Part shown: piece by piece, positions 1-13,050 of the stretch
Numbering within the stretch: position 1 is the first letter of the stretch
Layout of the letters: every line of letters starts with the position of its first letter
NCBI RefSeq assembly: GCF_000321225.1
Contig: NW_004450285.1
Coordinates: 4,896,321 to 4,960,320 of the forward strand
DNA length: 64,000 nt
From: Odobenus rosmarus divergens
Taxonomy: Eukaryota > Chordata > Mammalia > Carnivora > Odobenidae
Reading direction: 5' to 3'
Notes under the pieces: model-generated
Database searches by the model: none
Told to the model about the DNA's origin: nothing
Seen by the model: only the letters and a program-made list of their open reading frames with translations
Made by a program: the position numbers and the translations under genes

Positions 1-253
1 TTAGATAAGTAGCATATGGAATAAATAATTTATCAACATGTTAAATTGGCCAGAGTTGGTGTGTGAGGGCAAAGGGGAGCAAATCTTACAAGTATCCAAG
101 GAAAACACAACTTGTAATTTTGAATAAGCTCCTTTCATGGTTTGATTCCTTCTAATTTGAAAGCCATAGACATGAACAGTGAAAGGGTTTGAATAAACAA
201 GATTTCTTGACTTAAGCATTTGGTTTATTTTCAATTAGATTCATGTGAGGAGT

Positions 254-440
254 TGGGCGCCTGGGTAGCTCAGTCCGTTAAGATCGAACTCTTGGTTTTG
301 GCTCAGGTCATGATTTCAGGGTCTTGGGATTAAGACCCCGGTTGGGCTCCACACTCAGCATGGAATCAGCTTGAGATTCTCTCTCTTTCCTTCCGTCCCT
401 CCCACCTGCTCTCACGCACTCTCTCTCTCTCTCTCATAAA

Positions 441-471
<31 letters not shown>

Positions 472-480
472 TTTTAAGAA
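254..480 (+). mobile_element. CAN-SINE (tRNA-Lys-derived), diverged
   Basis: The tRNA-like head GGCGCCTGGGTAGCTCAG and GGCTCAGGTCATGAT block are followed by a CT-rich stretch, a (TA)n run and a T/A tail. It is flanked by TCATRTGAGGAGT (241-253 and 481-493, one mismatch). Many changes from the younger copies make it an older insertion. Confidence 0.9.
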
Positions 481-493
481 TCATATGAGGAGT

Positions 494-3462
494 GGATTGG
501 GGTGGGAAAAGTTGTGCTGGGCCACCTCTGCTCCTCTTCAGCAGAGGATATCTGTATATAGGAAATTCATTGCAGTTGTCAGATGATTGACTTAATTAGT
601 AAATGCTAATACTCAGCCATTGCACCAAGTTCATAATATTTTGAAGAGTAGAAGCTTCCAAAGAAATTTCACCAAAGAAACTATTTCCTTATTTGAAGAA
701 ATTCAAATGATTTTTTCAGACATAGATGATAGTATGATAATTGGGGCTAAAGAAGGCTGAGCACCTTCAATTTTTAATAGATAACTGCAATTAAAAAAAC
801 TCATATATGTATTTCAAAAGTGAGTTGTGTTACACAATTAGAGCTCAAGAAATATAGACATAAATCCAGACAATTGACCACAATTCCTTTTTATAGGGCC
901 AGTGAAGATATATAATTTCAAATTCAAAAACTCCTAGCTGGAGGAATATTATGTAATATTATCCTGAATTGCCTAAATAACTAAATTTCTGATTGGCATA
1001 GAGGGGAAGGTAAAATGTCAAAGGTGCATTTTCATAAAAGGGAGAAACAGCAAGAGAGAGAGAACTGGACATTAACAGAAATATTGGAAAAACATGAAGG
1101 CATGGAAAGGAATGAGAAACAGACTTTAGGTTACAAGTCATTCTGGCCTAAAGGAAGGAATATTTGACTTAGAATTTAAGAGGCTTAATTCACATCCTGT
1201 TTCTAACCAACTGTGACCTTAAACGTTTTGCCATTTGGACTTGCATTTTTATCGTTTGTGTATTAGAGGAAATAATTTTTGTCTTGTTTCCTCAAAGGAC
1301 AGGTGCTAGGATTATAGATCAGTAATGATAGTTGATAAACTTTTCTCATCATTCTGTGTGGTCTCTAGGACTTTCCAAGAATTTCTGGTCAAACCAAACA
1401 ACTTACTTTATCTGCACATCTGTAGAATCTAAAGGGCCTTTGACCTGCACAAGAATGGCAATCTAATCAATTTAAGTAAGCTTTCTTCAGATAGTTCTGA
1501 TTGATAGAAACAGTCTGAAATCCTTGATCAGAAAGAACAACCCTATTCTCCCATGGCTGTTCTATAGTTAGATGCTTCCTGAGGCTAAATTTATATTTAT
1601 AAAATGGGTTTCAGTCACAATAAATCAATCCTTTAAGTTTCTTTCTCATGCTTCTGGAAGCTCTACTTTTTTTGAGCACAGGGCAACTGTTTGGGTTTTC
1701 ATTTTCTCGCCACATCGAGTTGTGAACACTGCTTGGTATTTGTTTGGCTTTGTTACATCTGTCATTAAGGCAACTGTGCTCAAGACCGTGCTATCCTAAA
1801 ATCTATCTCTTGACCTTGTTGCCCTATCAAGATGCTTTACCAACCTCTTTTATTTTGTAGAATATCCCATAAATTCAAAACCCCGATCTAGACATGTTCT
1901 CCTAGAAGAAAGATGACTCTGGTATCAAGAAGTCTAATAGAAATGTCAATCCTTACATAAATAGCTCACAACATATGTACTTAACAGTGTACTGTAAAAT
2001 TTGGGGACATAATTGAAGTCTCCTGACAATCTATTACTAAATATTATATTTATTCCTAAATCAAAGATCAAAAGAGGGGAAAAGTTCACAATTGACATTT
2101 TCATTTCAATTTTCTGTTCTTAGTCATTATATATGCACTCACACATATATATGCCTATATGTGTATATATTACATATGTATTTATATATGTGTATATGTG
2201 TGCATGTGTATATATATGTATGCTATTACTGACCATATTGTTTCTAAAGGTTTTCTAAATAGTGTACATAATGTTTGAGTGTTCTTTAAATTTATTGCTA
2301 CACTTGGCAGTAATTTCAAGAATCAGCTCATGGAACATTTATAACTCAACGAATATTTACCTGATTATACTGGAAGAATCTTTCTTCAGCGGATATTTAC
2401 TTTTTGCAGTCAGCCTTCACCAGTATCAGCGGCCCTGTCAGCTTCTGTGCTTGTTCCAAGCGTCTCTGCATGGCCAAGCAGCTAGGTAGGTCATTTGTCA
2501 CAGAACATAAAGGATACAATTCACCACTTCTGAAGTGGGAAATCCAAACGTACCAGCCTGTCAGTAATTCTTGCTATAATTCCATCTTTGCATAATCAGG
2601 GAGATGAGCTGCCAGCAGTCTGCTCATGTGCAAAAGTACGGCAATGTCTTGGAGTTAGTTTTCCATGTATGCCCATAAATTTTTATGAGGGGTGTATGTT
2701 CTGATCAGCAAAACACGTTTAAAGAAAAAATTAGGTATTCTCTTTTAAAAGTGAACAAATTTTACTTTTAATGAAAACAGTGATAGCAACAGACTATTTT
2801 GAAGGACATCTTTTTAGTGAAGGATTTTGCTCCAATTTGAGGCCATGATCAGGATTTCCAGAAGAGCTGGCACTGGTGGATCCCAGTGCAGATGTACTAA
2901 CTACCGAGTCCATTTCACCTCCTAGTCAACCCAACTCAGAAAGCACATAAATACAAGAGTTTACTGCTTTTAATACTGGGTGCTATAGTTGAATCTATTT
3001 GATATAAACAAGTTTCCCTTTCAAAATGATTTCAATATGTATAAAGCCAAATTAAACATGCCTACTCTAAGACAGAAATTTTTTTCTGTCATGCTTTTTA
3101 ATTGGAAGATATGTAATAAAACTAAGGAAAACCCTTGAAGAAATCTGAAGTAAATAACAGTATGATACCATCAATTTCTTAGAAATAACGTACAACCTGT
3201 GATTACGTTTTTAGTCTCAGTGCCAAATACCATAAATAACCTCTCAGCCATCATGTAGTTCATAGAAATCAATCATATCAATCAAATGAAATGTAGATTC
3301 AGCACACAAAACTGATGAGAATTGCCTAAAATAAAAGCATCAAGATTTTAAAAAATGCATTTTCAAACAATCCACATTTCTACTTTTACTGAAACTACTT
3401 AGAGTGGAGACAATTTTAACAAAGAAATTCTCCATGAACTCAAGTTCCCCAATATATTTTTA
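494..3462. other. AT-rich DNA without recognised gene or repeat
   Basis: About 3 kb in which I recognise no gene, RNA or transposon. All ORFs are short and lack family features. A TA/TG microsatellite lies at about 2135-2222. Confidence 0.5.
2135..2222. repeat. Imperfect (TATATG/TGTATA)n microsatellite
   Basis: Alternating TA and TG steps run for about 88 bp with frequent interruptions. Confidence 0.7.
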
Positions 3463-3664
3463 TTTATTTATTTTTAAAGATTTTTTAAAAATTTTATTTA
3501 TTTATTTGAGGGAGAGAGACAGAGGGAGAGGGACAAGCAGACTCCCCACTGAGCGTGGAACCCGACTTGGGGCTTGATGCCTGGCTCAATCCCAGGACTC
3601 TGGGATCCTGACTTGAGCTGAAGTCAGACTCTTAACTGAATGAGTCACCCAGGCTCCCCCCACC
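3463..3664 (-). mobile_element. CAN-SINE, old
   Basis: In reverse complement it reads GGGAGCCTGGGTGACTCATT..., a CT-rich body and an AAATAAATAAA tail. A weak duplication ATATATTTTTA flanks it (3452-3462 and 3665-3675). Confidence 0.85.
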
Positions 3665-3870
3665 ATATATTTTTAAATAAAAAATTAAAATGTTTCTGGA
3701 GTACAACAAAAAAATTATTTAAAAATAAATATGAAGAGAATGAAAGTCCCTACTTATTTTTCTTCCTCCTCAAATAAACTTATCACTACTTTGAAAGGGT
3801 GTTTTGGGGTTTTGTTTTTGTTTATGATTCCTGGCCTTCAAGTCTATGAAGACAAATGAAGTCAAATTTG

Positions 3871-4085
3871 CTTTTTTAAAAAAATTTTTTAAATTTAGTA
3901 TTATTGGCACACAATGTTACATTAGTTTCAGGTATACAGCGTAGTGATTCAACATCTCTCTAGGTTATGCAATGCTCACCACAAGTGTAACTATTGGCAT
4001 GCAGCACTATTACAATATTACTGTTACAATATCATTGACTATATTCTCTGTGCTGTGCCTTTTATTCCCATGACTTACTCAGCTT
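3871..4085 (-). mobile_element. L1 3'-end fragment (antisense)
   Basis: A T-rich start leads into TTAGTTTCAGGTATACAGC, the wording typical of antisense L1 3' untranslated sequence. It then drifts out of recognisable similarity near 4085. Old and truncated. Confidence 0.6.
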
Positions 4086-6539
4086 TGCTTTTGTGTTTAC
4101 AGTTTAATGGTTCCATCTATACCTGTTCAAATAGGTGGGATCTTTGTAAAACCCAACAACAACAACAAAAAAATCAGCATTTCAGAGACATTTCCAAGAG
4201 AACATTTGACAAGAAGCTATGATAAAAAGTCTACCGTTTGCTCTCCCTATGTGGTAACCCCATTTTCCTCCTCTTCTGCTCTGACCTACTTTGTCAATAT
4301 CTTATTCCTACAGACTAATTCCTGGAAACTTGCCTTTGCCACTGTCAACAATAGTCTGCAACAAGAACCAGTCAATATCTTTGTCATGGGCGTCATCTTC
4401 CACTGTTCCCAAAGCCACAGATCCTCCAAAAGTCAGTGCTGGATGCTGGGCTGGCCTGGAAGAATAGCCCTCATATTGGGTCACCTACTTGTCCCTAGAG
4501 TTTCACAGTCTTTTTATAAAAAAGAGTCCAATTAGCTTCTGAGTATATTCCAGAATCTCACAGTGACTTATGGAAAAGAAATATTGCCAGAATTTGGTAC
4601 TGACCCCTCTAACCATATGACAATTAAATACAGAACAAGGAGCTCAGACCCAATTCCAAGTACAAGCTGAGTAGAATATGGATGTCCAGCCACCTCTTCT
4701 ACCATTTTCTCATCTTCCCCAGTGGCCCTTATAAAAATAAGTGCTCATGTATAGTGACATATGCAAATAAGATAATATGAAGGAGGGGCATCTGCATGCA
4801 CATTATGTAGCACCAATATAGCCAGAGAAAATAGCATGTTCTGCACATTTTGTATACTTAACTAAAAAAATTAATAGCCTAACAAAACAGGTGACTCTTT
4901 CCCAGAAATAGTCCTTGATCATGCATGTGATCAGTATGTCATATAATGAACTCTATTACCGTATTATACTGTTAGGTAGTAATAAATAATTGCCTATAAT
5001 AATTTCTCCTTACCTTTTTTATTAGACTGAAGAATCAAGGACTTCTCATGACTGTCTCACTAGAAATAAGAATGATTTCTATAGAATACCCAAATAGTTT
5101 TCTTGTACCATTCTATCTTACCACAGATCTGGTTGCTATCCTTTATAATTATAGTTTTGTGAAGTTAATTAATCAGAGTTTATTATATCTGAAACTGCTG
5201 CTTATGGCAGAGGGTTTCTCTCTTACCTGAGATGAAAAAACAAACAAGTCAGCTGAGAAAGCACACCAAAACCAAACACAGCTGTGAAAACCCAGAACAT
5301 GGAGCTCAGGGTCAGAAGAAGGGAAAGACAAGAGCTAGAAGGGGTGGAGAGCATTTGTAGACCAAGACAGAAAATTAGGCTTGTTCTGTATTGGCTAGCT
5401 GTATTTAAAGCACCAGAGAAAGAGCAGACTTCTTCATTTCAACCTCAGAGTGGAATCAGACCAGGTTTTCTTGTCCCTACTGGTCAGTAGTATTGATGTA
5501 TTATATCATTTTCCTGTGGTGAAAAGGGGCTTCCCGTGATCATTCTTTTATCTTGTACACTTAACTAAGTTGTTGAAAAATGAATCCAGTATTTCCTCAA
5601 AGACCTTTTGAAGTTCCACACTTTCAATTGAATTGATGCAGCAGGCCATTGGGATGTGGGGCTGAGGTTGTAAGCATGTGTATATTAAAACAAATTTAAA
5701 CTTTTGTGATATTTCTGAGGTCCTGTGTAGGTATTAAAGAACCACAAGGTTGTTTATCCATTCAAAAGTTATAATTATGGCCTAGTAAATCCTCTTTGTC
5801 TTTAAAACACACACACAACTGCAGACATCATCTGATTATTAGCTCAATTTGTTCCCTTCAACTTTTACTTTTACCCCTTGGGTCTTTTCCTCTTGCGTTT
5901 GATCCTATGACTGTTCTTTCAATAAGACTGTAAAACCTAGACCCAAAGATGTGTTACACTAAATGAAGTTTAAATTCTACAATCTGGCTGGTATACTATA
6001 AAAGGTGTCCACATTTTTAGGGGAGATTAGGACTGATACAGCAAATTTATCATTTAAAGCCTGGTTAGCCAATTCCAAGCTCTGTCCACAGGATGATCTG
6101 GAGGACACTCCTCTCATTAAAGGGGGTAGGAAATATGTTTGTGAGGAGAGCTCTAGCTTTTGTGAAGAGCTCTGGGATGGATATTTTTTGTAAGCCATCC
6201 ATGAAAATAGAATTGCTGCCATTGAACTAGGCTCCAAAATCATCATAAACTGTGGGATATATCTGATATACGAAACCATGAAGTTCAACAGTAGGCACAG
6301 CAGCACTCCATTAGCAAATGACCTGGTTTATAAAAGATCAGGTCCAACTATGTCCTGAAGGCATAAAAAAGTTGCAGGCATACCTATGTCTCCTACTCCT
6401 GCTGCTTTTCCTCCTCCCTCTAAATCTGCCTCTTTGGCCTCATAGGGAGTTCCCTATGAACATTTGACTAAGGGAAAAAAGTGAATCTTGTTGACCGCTG
6501 GTTCTATATAACGCTGAAATTACCTGAAAATAGATGAGT
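4086..6539. other. Unassigned AT-rich DNA
   Basis: No gene recognised. The longest ORF (4107-4535, 142 codons) has low-complexity start codons and no domain I can name. The segment from about 5985 to 6540 leads without a clear break into the ERVL remnant and may be its upstream part, but I could not support that. Confidence 0.45.
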
Positions 6540-8596
6540 GCAAAAGTACCCCATTCCAGGGTGTCCTTGAAGGATCATGGTGAAGGGAAATTCTTTAAGT
6601 GGGCAGATTATTGAGCAATGCATATGGCTGTTCACTTTGTCTGGAATGAGAGATGTTCAGAGTTATGGAGCTACACTGATTTAGAGGCAGTGAGTAATGG
6701 TTTTGCTGAGTGTTCAGAGTCTTTCAAACAACTGGTCTGGAAAATTGGTGCAATAAGTTCTGGAGTAAAGGTATGTGGGAAGATCTTTACAAATGGGCAG
6801 AGAATATAAAGATACTGGTGACCCATGAAAATATTCACCAAAAGGTAACCTCAGAGTAGGGGTATTTTCATAGTTTTGTGCACAAGATAATCATTTTTGT
6901 CAATATTAGTCAGATTGTGCCCTCACAATGCAAGTGACCATGTCAGCAGGGGTATTATTCATGGGATTAGCAATGGGATCTACATTCCTCTCTGGCAACA
7001 GCCACCAATGAGTGACCAATCTAAACACCATTCTTTGAGCATCAATCTACCACCTGGTGGCAGGCTGGTTACATTGAAACACACCCCTCATGGAAGGGAG
7101 AGTGCATTAGTATCAACCAGATAAGCATATACTCTAGATACAGATTTTTATTCTCTGTTCACAATGTTTTTGGCAGAACCTCATTCATGTATTGATACAA
7201 TGCCTTAATTATCACTAATTTTATGGCAAGTGAAGTGGGACAATTGGATCATGCTCATGGAATTCACTGATCTTACCATGTTTCCTATCATCCCGAAGCA
7301 GTTGTCCAGAGAGAATAGTGGAATGACATTTTGAAGACTCAAGTATAACCACATTTGTTTGGAAATATCTTGAGGGGTTGGATAATTTCCTTACGACGTA
7401 GTTTCACTCAATCAGTGATTAACAGGTGGTGCTGTTTCTTCCTAGCCAGTATTCACAGGTCTGGGACTCAAAGATATAAATGGGAGTTATTTCTCTTTTG
7501 TATGCCTCAGTAATTTGCTAACAAAAATTTTGTTTCCAGTGATTGTGAATTTGGGCTTTTCTGATCTAGGCGTCTTAGTTCACAAGGGAGGAATGCCTCT
7601 GCCAGGGGTCCCATCAAGGGTTCCATTAAATTTGAAGTTGAAGTTGCCATTTAGCAACTTGGGTTCCTCATGCTACTGAATCAGTGGACAAAGAAGGGGG
7701 CCATTGTACTGGTGGTGGGGAATAATTCTAATATCCTAGAGAAATTGGGCTACTACCAAACAATGTGTGCAATGGAGATGATTGCCTGGAGGGCTGCTCA
7801 GTACTTCTAGGACAAATGGTAAAAGGCAGACGAAAACCACAGCTCTGTTTAGGCAGGACTGCTAACGGACCCAACCACTCAGGAAAGAAAGTTTGGCTCA
7901 TTGGGGCGCCTGGGTGGCTCAGTCGTTAAGCGTCTGCCTTCAGCTCAGGTCATGATCCCAGCGTCCTGGGATCGAGCCCCGCATCAGGCTCCCTGCTCCG
8001 CGGGAAGCCTGCTTCTCCCTCTCCCACTCCCCCTGCTTGTGTTCCCTCTCTCACTGTGTCTCTCTCTGTCAAATAAATAAATAAAATCTTAAAAAAAAAA
8101 AAAAAAGAAAAGAAAGTTTGGCTCACTCTACCAAGCAAAAACTTAGTACTTGCAAAGTGATTGCTGAGGGGAAAAGCAATGTGGAATGGGGAGTCAAGGA
8201 AGATAGTTATAAATAGCTGTTAGGAACACATGAGCAGTTGCAGAACTGAGGATTATAATAGTTATAAATATTTCTTCTTGTTCTGATATGAATCTATTTG
8301 TAAACCCATTAATTAATTAATTAGCATTTTCCCCTCTCCTATTCCCCCATAATCTAACATAAGATATGTCAACCTCATATCTCAGTATTTAAGTTCTAAA
8401 CTATGAGAGGGTCAATGTGATTCAGCTAGAAAAGAGCATCACCCAAGGTGGATAGAGAAACTTTATTTTTTTTTTTTTTTAAGAAAGAGTTAGTATGTTT
8501 TTGGTTGTATAATGGATACTGGTATGATTTTAGGTAGAAGCACGACTTTACTGTTATTTTTCCTGAGAGGTTAAGTATGATTGAAAGAGGTGAGTA
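6540..8596 (+). mobile_element. ERVL-type (class III) endogenous retrovirus, internal remnant
   Basis: The DNA follows the order seen in old ERVL/HERV16-like elements: a ribonuclease H-like part at about 6540-6840, an integrase-like part at about 6850-7550, then a dUTPase-like part at about 7560-7870 and a short tail to about 8290. All frames are broken by stops and shifts, so no protein is made. A SINE (7901-8108) splits the dUTPase tail. A T run at 8463-8480 interrupts the 3' untranslated part. Assignment is by remembered nucleotide similarity; the exact family name and left edge are uncertain. Confidence 0.55.
7901..8108 (+). mobile_element. CAN-SINE, young
   Basis: A near-consensus copy with head GGGGCGCCTGGGTGGCTCAG, body ending CTCTCTGTCAAATAAATAAA and a long A tail. 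It is bounded by the perfect 17-bp duplication AAAGAAAGTTTGGCTCA (7884-7900 and 8109-8125). It sits inside the ERVL remnant, so it is younger than that. Confidence 0.97.
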
Positions 8597-8690
8597 TGGA
8601 TGCCAGCTTGACAAGGGGTGGACTTTTGTGGTGTTTATTATGCCAACATAGCCATGTTGGAACTTACCTTCCTTTTGCAGATCCAGATTG

Positions 8691-8917
8691 TCCTCCATGC
8701 TATTCCTTATGTTCCACAAATAAGTGAAACCCTATGATAATTGTCTTTCTCTGTTTGACTTATTTCACTTAGCATAATCTCCTCCAGTTCCATCCATGTT
8801 GATGCAAAAGTTGGGTATTCATCCTTTCTGATGGCTGAGTAATATTCCATTGTATATACAGACCACATCTTCTTTATCCATTCGTCTGTTGAAGGGCATC
8901 TTCCACAGTTTGGCTAT
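8691..8917 (-). mobile_element. L1 ORF2 3'-part fragment (antisense)
   Basis: It contains TTGTCTTTCTCTGTTTGACT, GGCTGAGTAATATTCCATTG and TTTATCCATTCGTCTGTTG, the characteristic antisense reading of the L1 ORF2 end. It stops abruptly at TTTGGCTATTG, where the adjacent LTR begins. Confidence 0.8.
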
Positions 8918-9500
8918 TGAAGTAGGAGTCCTACTGAAGGACTCCATCAAAATCTGCTTTTTATTCCTTTTCCTGTTTCTGTGCTTGCCAGGACCTGTTC
9001 CCCACTTTATACATGCTTCATAGAACAAATAGTGTATGTCCTCCTTTTTAGGGACAGGAGTTAATGATATCTGTAGAGTCTTTCAGCACAATAGATAACA
9101 TCCAAGGAAGGACCAGGTGAGAATGACCAGACGAAGCCATCATATGCACATTCTAGACCACCAGGGCTAGACATCTAGATGCCAAGACCCTCTGGCTCCA
9201 AGGAATAATCGACCCATGAAGGATACCGGGGGCCATGTTTTTGTTCTAACTGGTTTCTGGATGCGTGAGAGGACACACATACCAGACCACAGTCCTCAAT
9301 AAAAGCCCAGACCCTGAGCAAAGATGAGACTCTCTCTCCTTTCTTTTCTGAGTCTCTCAGACACTCTCTCTGTACCTGCACTCTCTCTTTACTTTCAATA
9401 AACTCTGCTCTCACTTCTTGCTAGCTTGCATTTAGTTTCTCTCCTGTGCATAGCCAACGACCCTCTTGGCTGGTCTTGCAGGACCCCTTCTGGGTCCATG
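8918..9500 (+). mobile_element. Solo LTR, ERV1 (gammaretrovirus-like)
   Basis: It shows LTR architecture: a TATA-like CAATAAAAGCCC at about 9297, a CT-rich R region, a poly(A) signal AATAAA at about 9399 and a U5 ending near GGGTCCA. No gag or primer-binding site follows, so it is a solo LTR. The left edge is placed at TGAAGTAGGAGTCC and is approximate. Confidence 0.6.
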
Positions 9501-9775
9501 CACATGGTCCAACTGCATCATTTCAATGTGGTGAAACACAGAGGTAAATTTTATTTTACCCTTGTATGTTCTACTTCATCCTTATTCTCCTCCAAGTTAT
9601 ATGCAAGGCTGACCTATCATGACTTCAGGTCGAATGCTAGACAAAAAGGCAACATCCTTGTATAGACTCTTTAACTCTCATATTGTGTTGGGTCTAATCC
9701 CTATAATGATTCCCTTTTACTCTATCACCCATTTGGTTCTGCTTCTCTGATCAAACCCTGATTCAAATGGGGACT

Positions 9776-11508
9776 TTATAATTTTTATGTTTATGTACTT
9801 AATGCCTAACAGTATGCTTAGCATTAAAAAAATCTTTAATAAATCCTGGCTGACTGGTGATGATGATGGTACTTGATGACTCTCACTACATTCATCTTTC
9901 TCAAGGACTTGATTTACATTTCTGCCCTACTTACTCATTTTTGGTCTTATCCCTAGCTGGGCCTGTCATACGACCCCTACCTCCAGAGGGAGGATTCTAC
10001 AATGCTGGGGGGAGATGGGTATACAACATATATGTAATAAAGTAACTTGAAGTCCCTCTGGAATTTGAAGTATTTTGTTTCTTCAAAATCAATAGATGTG
10101 ATATAACTTAAGATATTAGGGAAAACAGTAGAATTAAGTCACATTAAAAGCAGAATTGTGAAAACCTCTGAACACCATTAAAAGGAAAAGCTATTATAAT
10201 ATCTATTTTACACATCTGATATTTGTTCACTCAGTTTCCAATGTTTAGGATCTTTCCAGTTTGTTTTTTAAACCTATTTGAGAAATTTGAACACGTTTCT
10301 TCCTTTTCAGAAACGCTTGTTTTGTGACTCTTGCCATACAACCATACCTTATGTACATGTTTTAGGAGGTCTTACTATTTAGCTTTGGTAATGGCAACAG
10401 ATCAGAAGACAATAATCACAGTGGCCAAGAAAAAAGGGGAAGCAGCAGAGTTGGTGAAGGGGGCTCTGACACAGATGTCTGGCACCTGGCCCCAGAGTGG
10501 CAAGTGCAGGTAGATAGTGGCCTAAGTGTGAAAGCCTGATAATGGAGGTTGTTGGGGGGTGGGGGTGAACTCTGGGTTGGTTGGTTTGCATTTGAAAAAC
10601 ATGCTTCTGGGTGAGTTGTTTACTCTCTGTAGGAACTGGCTAATTCAGCAGCAATCCCTCAGATGTCAAAGCATCAGAATACAGGGAAAACAAAACAAAA
10701 CAAAACACATGGTTAATACAGTATTGACAGTATCCTGGCTGATTAAACAGTTGTCTTTACCAAGGATTAGGAGAACAACCCTATTTTCAACTCAGGAATA
10801 TCACAATTTAAGGATTAGTTTGTTCTATTATCTGTGATGAAAAAAAGTATTTTATATTGCCAACTAAATTCAAGTTGTGGAAAAACTGAGTACAGACTAG
10901 CATCTAGGTCTTTTCATTTCATTTAAAAAGAAAATCATACTGAAGAGTCAATATTATTCTCATGTATTTTGGGTTGGGTAATTGTAGATGTGAAATGAGT
11001 GTCAGAAAAGGCCTTGCTTGTGTCAGAAAATGTCTTTGTACTTCTAAATGCTTGTGGATTTCACTGTAATTGAACATCATGTAAACGGAGAAAAAAAAAA
11101 CTCACAATTTTGAAATTGCCAAGCTATTCATCGAGGAAACATTGTTGGGACCCAGTTTTTCAGTTGGAATAGGAGGTGGGTAGGCCATTCAGAAGCCCTG
11201 CACTTCAGGAATCTGGGCTGCACGATCCCTCCTTCCCCAGTCACAGCCATCTAAAGATGTGTTTTTTATCACTAAAAGAAAGCCTCTCTAACTTAACTTA
11301 TAAAATAGAAAATTAATAAAGTGTCAAGATAAGGGAGGGGATCTCACACAAGTGTTTTAAGATTGGCTTGTTAAACTTGATTGACCACTAAAAAGGAATA
11401 GTGCTTTCCTTATTATTTGAATGCAAAAGTACACTCCACTTCTTATCAAGAGTACTCTGAAACAAAACTGAGAAATCACTGGTGTTTTCAAAGCCATCCA
11501 TCTAGAGT
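9776..11508. other. Unassigned DNA
   Basis: No gene or named repeat recognised. A GT/G-rich stretch lies at 10548-10585 and a short AAAAC run at 10688-10707. Confidence 0.45.
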
Positions 11509-11860
11509 CATTCACTCGTTTATTCAGCATATATTCATTGATGGCCTACTGTGAGGCAGGCACTGTTCTATTTGCTGGGAATTTAGTACTGAGGATGACA
11601 AGCAGTTCCCTGTCACGATGGAATTTATAATCTCCTGAGAGTAGGTGGAGATTAGCAAGTAAAGAAATGATTAAGCAAAAAATAACTTTCTGGCTGGAGA
11701 GAAAAGCTACAAAGGAAGTAAACGAGTTGATAAATAGTAATTGAAGGAAGAGATCGTTTTAGACAGAGTGGGAAGGTAAAGTCTCCCGGAGGAGGTACCA
11801 TTTGCACTGAGGCCTGACGTTTGAGAGAGTGGTTCGTCATACCTGAGGCCAAATTAACTG
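11509..11860 (+). mobile_element. Ancient L2-like repeat
   Basis: It opens with TCATTCACTCGTTTATTCAG and GGCAGGCACTGTTCTATTTG, followed by a weak 'evenly worded' tail including GAGGAGGTACCATTTGCACTG. This is the pattern of an old mammal-wide L2-related repeat. Highly diverged. Confidence 0.5.
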
Positions 11861-12889
11861 AATGGTTAGGTAGGACCCTTGGTTAGAAAAGCGTATTATA
11901 AGTGCAATGAAATTCCACTGAAAGCTTTTAACCAGGCCTAACAATCTGACCTTTCGGCAATTAAAGAAAAAAAGTAGTATTTTGCTATTCTGTAACTCAA
12001 GGTATCATTATGGCTATTTTTCCAAATAATTTTAATTAACTACAATATTGTACCTACATTACACTGTGTTGGGTTAGGGATGATAGATGTATTACAATTT
12101 TTATTTGACTTTCTTTTTCTTGAATGTAAACTAAAATGGTGGTAGAGAAAAGATTTTTACCATGCAGTTTATGTTACACCCACATCTTAGAGAAGTTATT
12201 CATCCTAAAATCCAGTTTATATTTGATTAACCAAATATCACTTACATCACTTAGGAAGTTCTCAAATACAAGTACTGGATATTGTGATTTAAACCACTCA
12301 AAGATTACCACAGAACAAGAATTAGGGGAGGCTTCAGTAACAGGATAGTCAAGTGTCAGACTGTCTGTGGACTGTCTTGACTCTGGCCTCCCTATGTCAG
12401 CTTTGTCTTTAGACTGGCTTCTATTATGGTCACACCTTGGCAGCCAGCAGTCATAGGGCAACAAGCTCCCTTGTTCATCATGCCTAATAAGAGGACAAAA
12501 GTCTGTCTTCTAAATATGAAGGAAAAGTCCTATTCTATTATCTGATTGTGTCACCCACCTCTAGATGAATAATAGTCGCTTTGTCATGGAATAATTCTCT
12601 AATGTTTGGATGGCTGAAATACAGAAAAAAGGCAAAGGGATTTTAATGATTGGTTTAATCTCCTTTAAGAGGTGCCTCCTGGAGTTAGGCATGTCATGAG
12701 TTTCCTTAGATGGGGAAGAGGATTTCACCCACTTTTCATCTCCTAAAAAATCAGTGTCCCAAAAGGAAGTAACCTTGTTAGAAAAAAATCACATCCTTTT
12801 AATTCTGCAGATTTCATTTTTCTGCAGGTATTAGGATGAGTCTGGGACTTTCATTTCTTTTTCTTCAATAATATCTATGAAATACTGCA
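11861..12889. other. Unassigned DNA
   Basis: Nothing recognised as coding, RNA or a named repeat. Confidence 0.4.
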
Positions 12890-13050
12890 TTGAAAATATG
12901 GACTTTGACTTTAAAGTCATATAATAACAGTTCAAAAATTCGTTCTCCCTACCATTTAAGAACTTTGCCACCTTGGTTGAGTAAATTAGTTAGCCTCTCA
13001 GCCTCCACTAAGATAAAAGTTGATAAAATATCTACTTATAATATAAACTC
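12890..13050 (+). mobile_element. MIR-like SINE, ancient
   Basis: The order 'gactttgactttaaagtc ... ttgagtaaattagttagcctctcagcctcc' resembles the MIR core and its CTCTGTGCCTCAG stretch. Weak and diverged. Confidence 0.4.

Larger units (their letters stand above)
8597..9775 (+). mobile_element. Probable 3' LTR of the ERVL remnant, split by insertions
   Basis: LTR-like sequence starts near GCCAGCTTGACAAGGGGTGG (about 8604), breaks off near 8690, and seems to resume from about 9530 with ATATGCAAGGCTGACCTATC and CACCCATTTGGTTCTGCTTC, ending near 9775. An L1 scrap and an ERV1-type LTR occupy the gap. The split reading is inferred from similarity on both sides. Confidence 0.4.

Noticed and set aside
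255..330. tRNA-like A and B boxes in SINE heads (here and in all CAN-SINEs)
   Set aside because: They are SINE promoters derived from tRNA-Lys; no cloverleaf with a full acceptor stem, so no tRNA gene is called.
4107..4535. 142-codon ORF
   Set aside because: No start context, domain or codon pattern supports it; it overlaps another ORF in AT-rich DNA and begins next to an L1 scrap.
5977..6306. 109-codon minus-strand ORF
   Set aside because: Antisense to sequence leading into the ERVL remnant; no domain seen.
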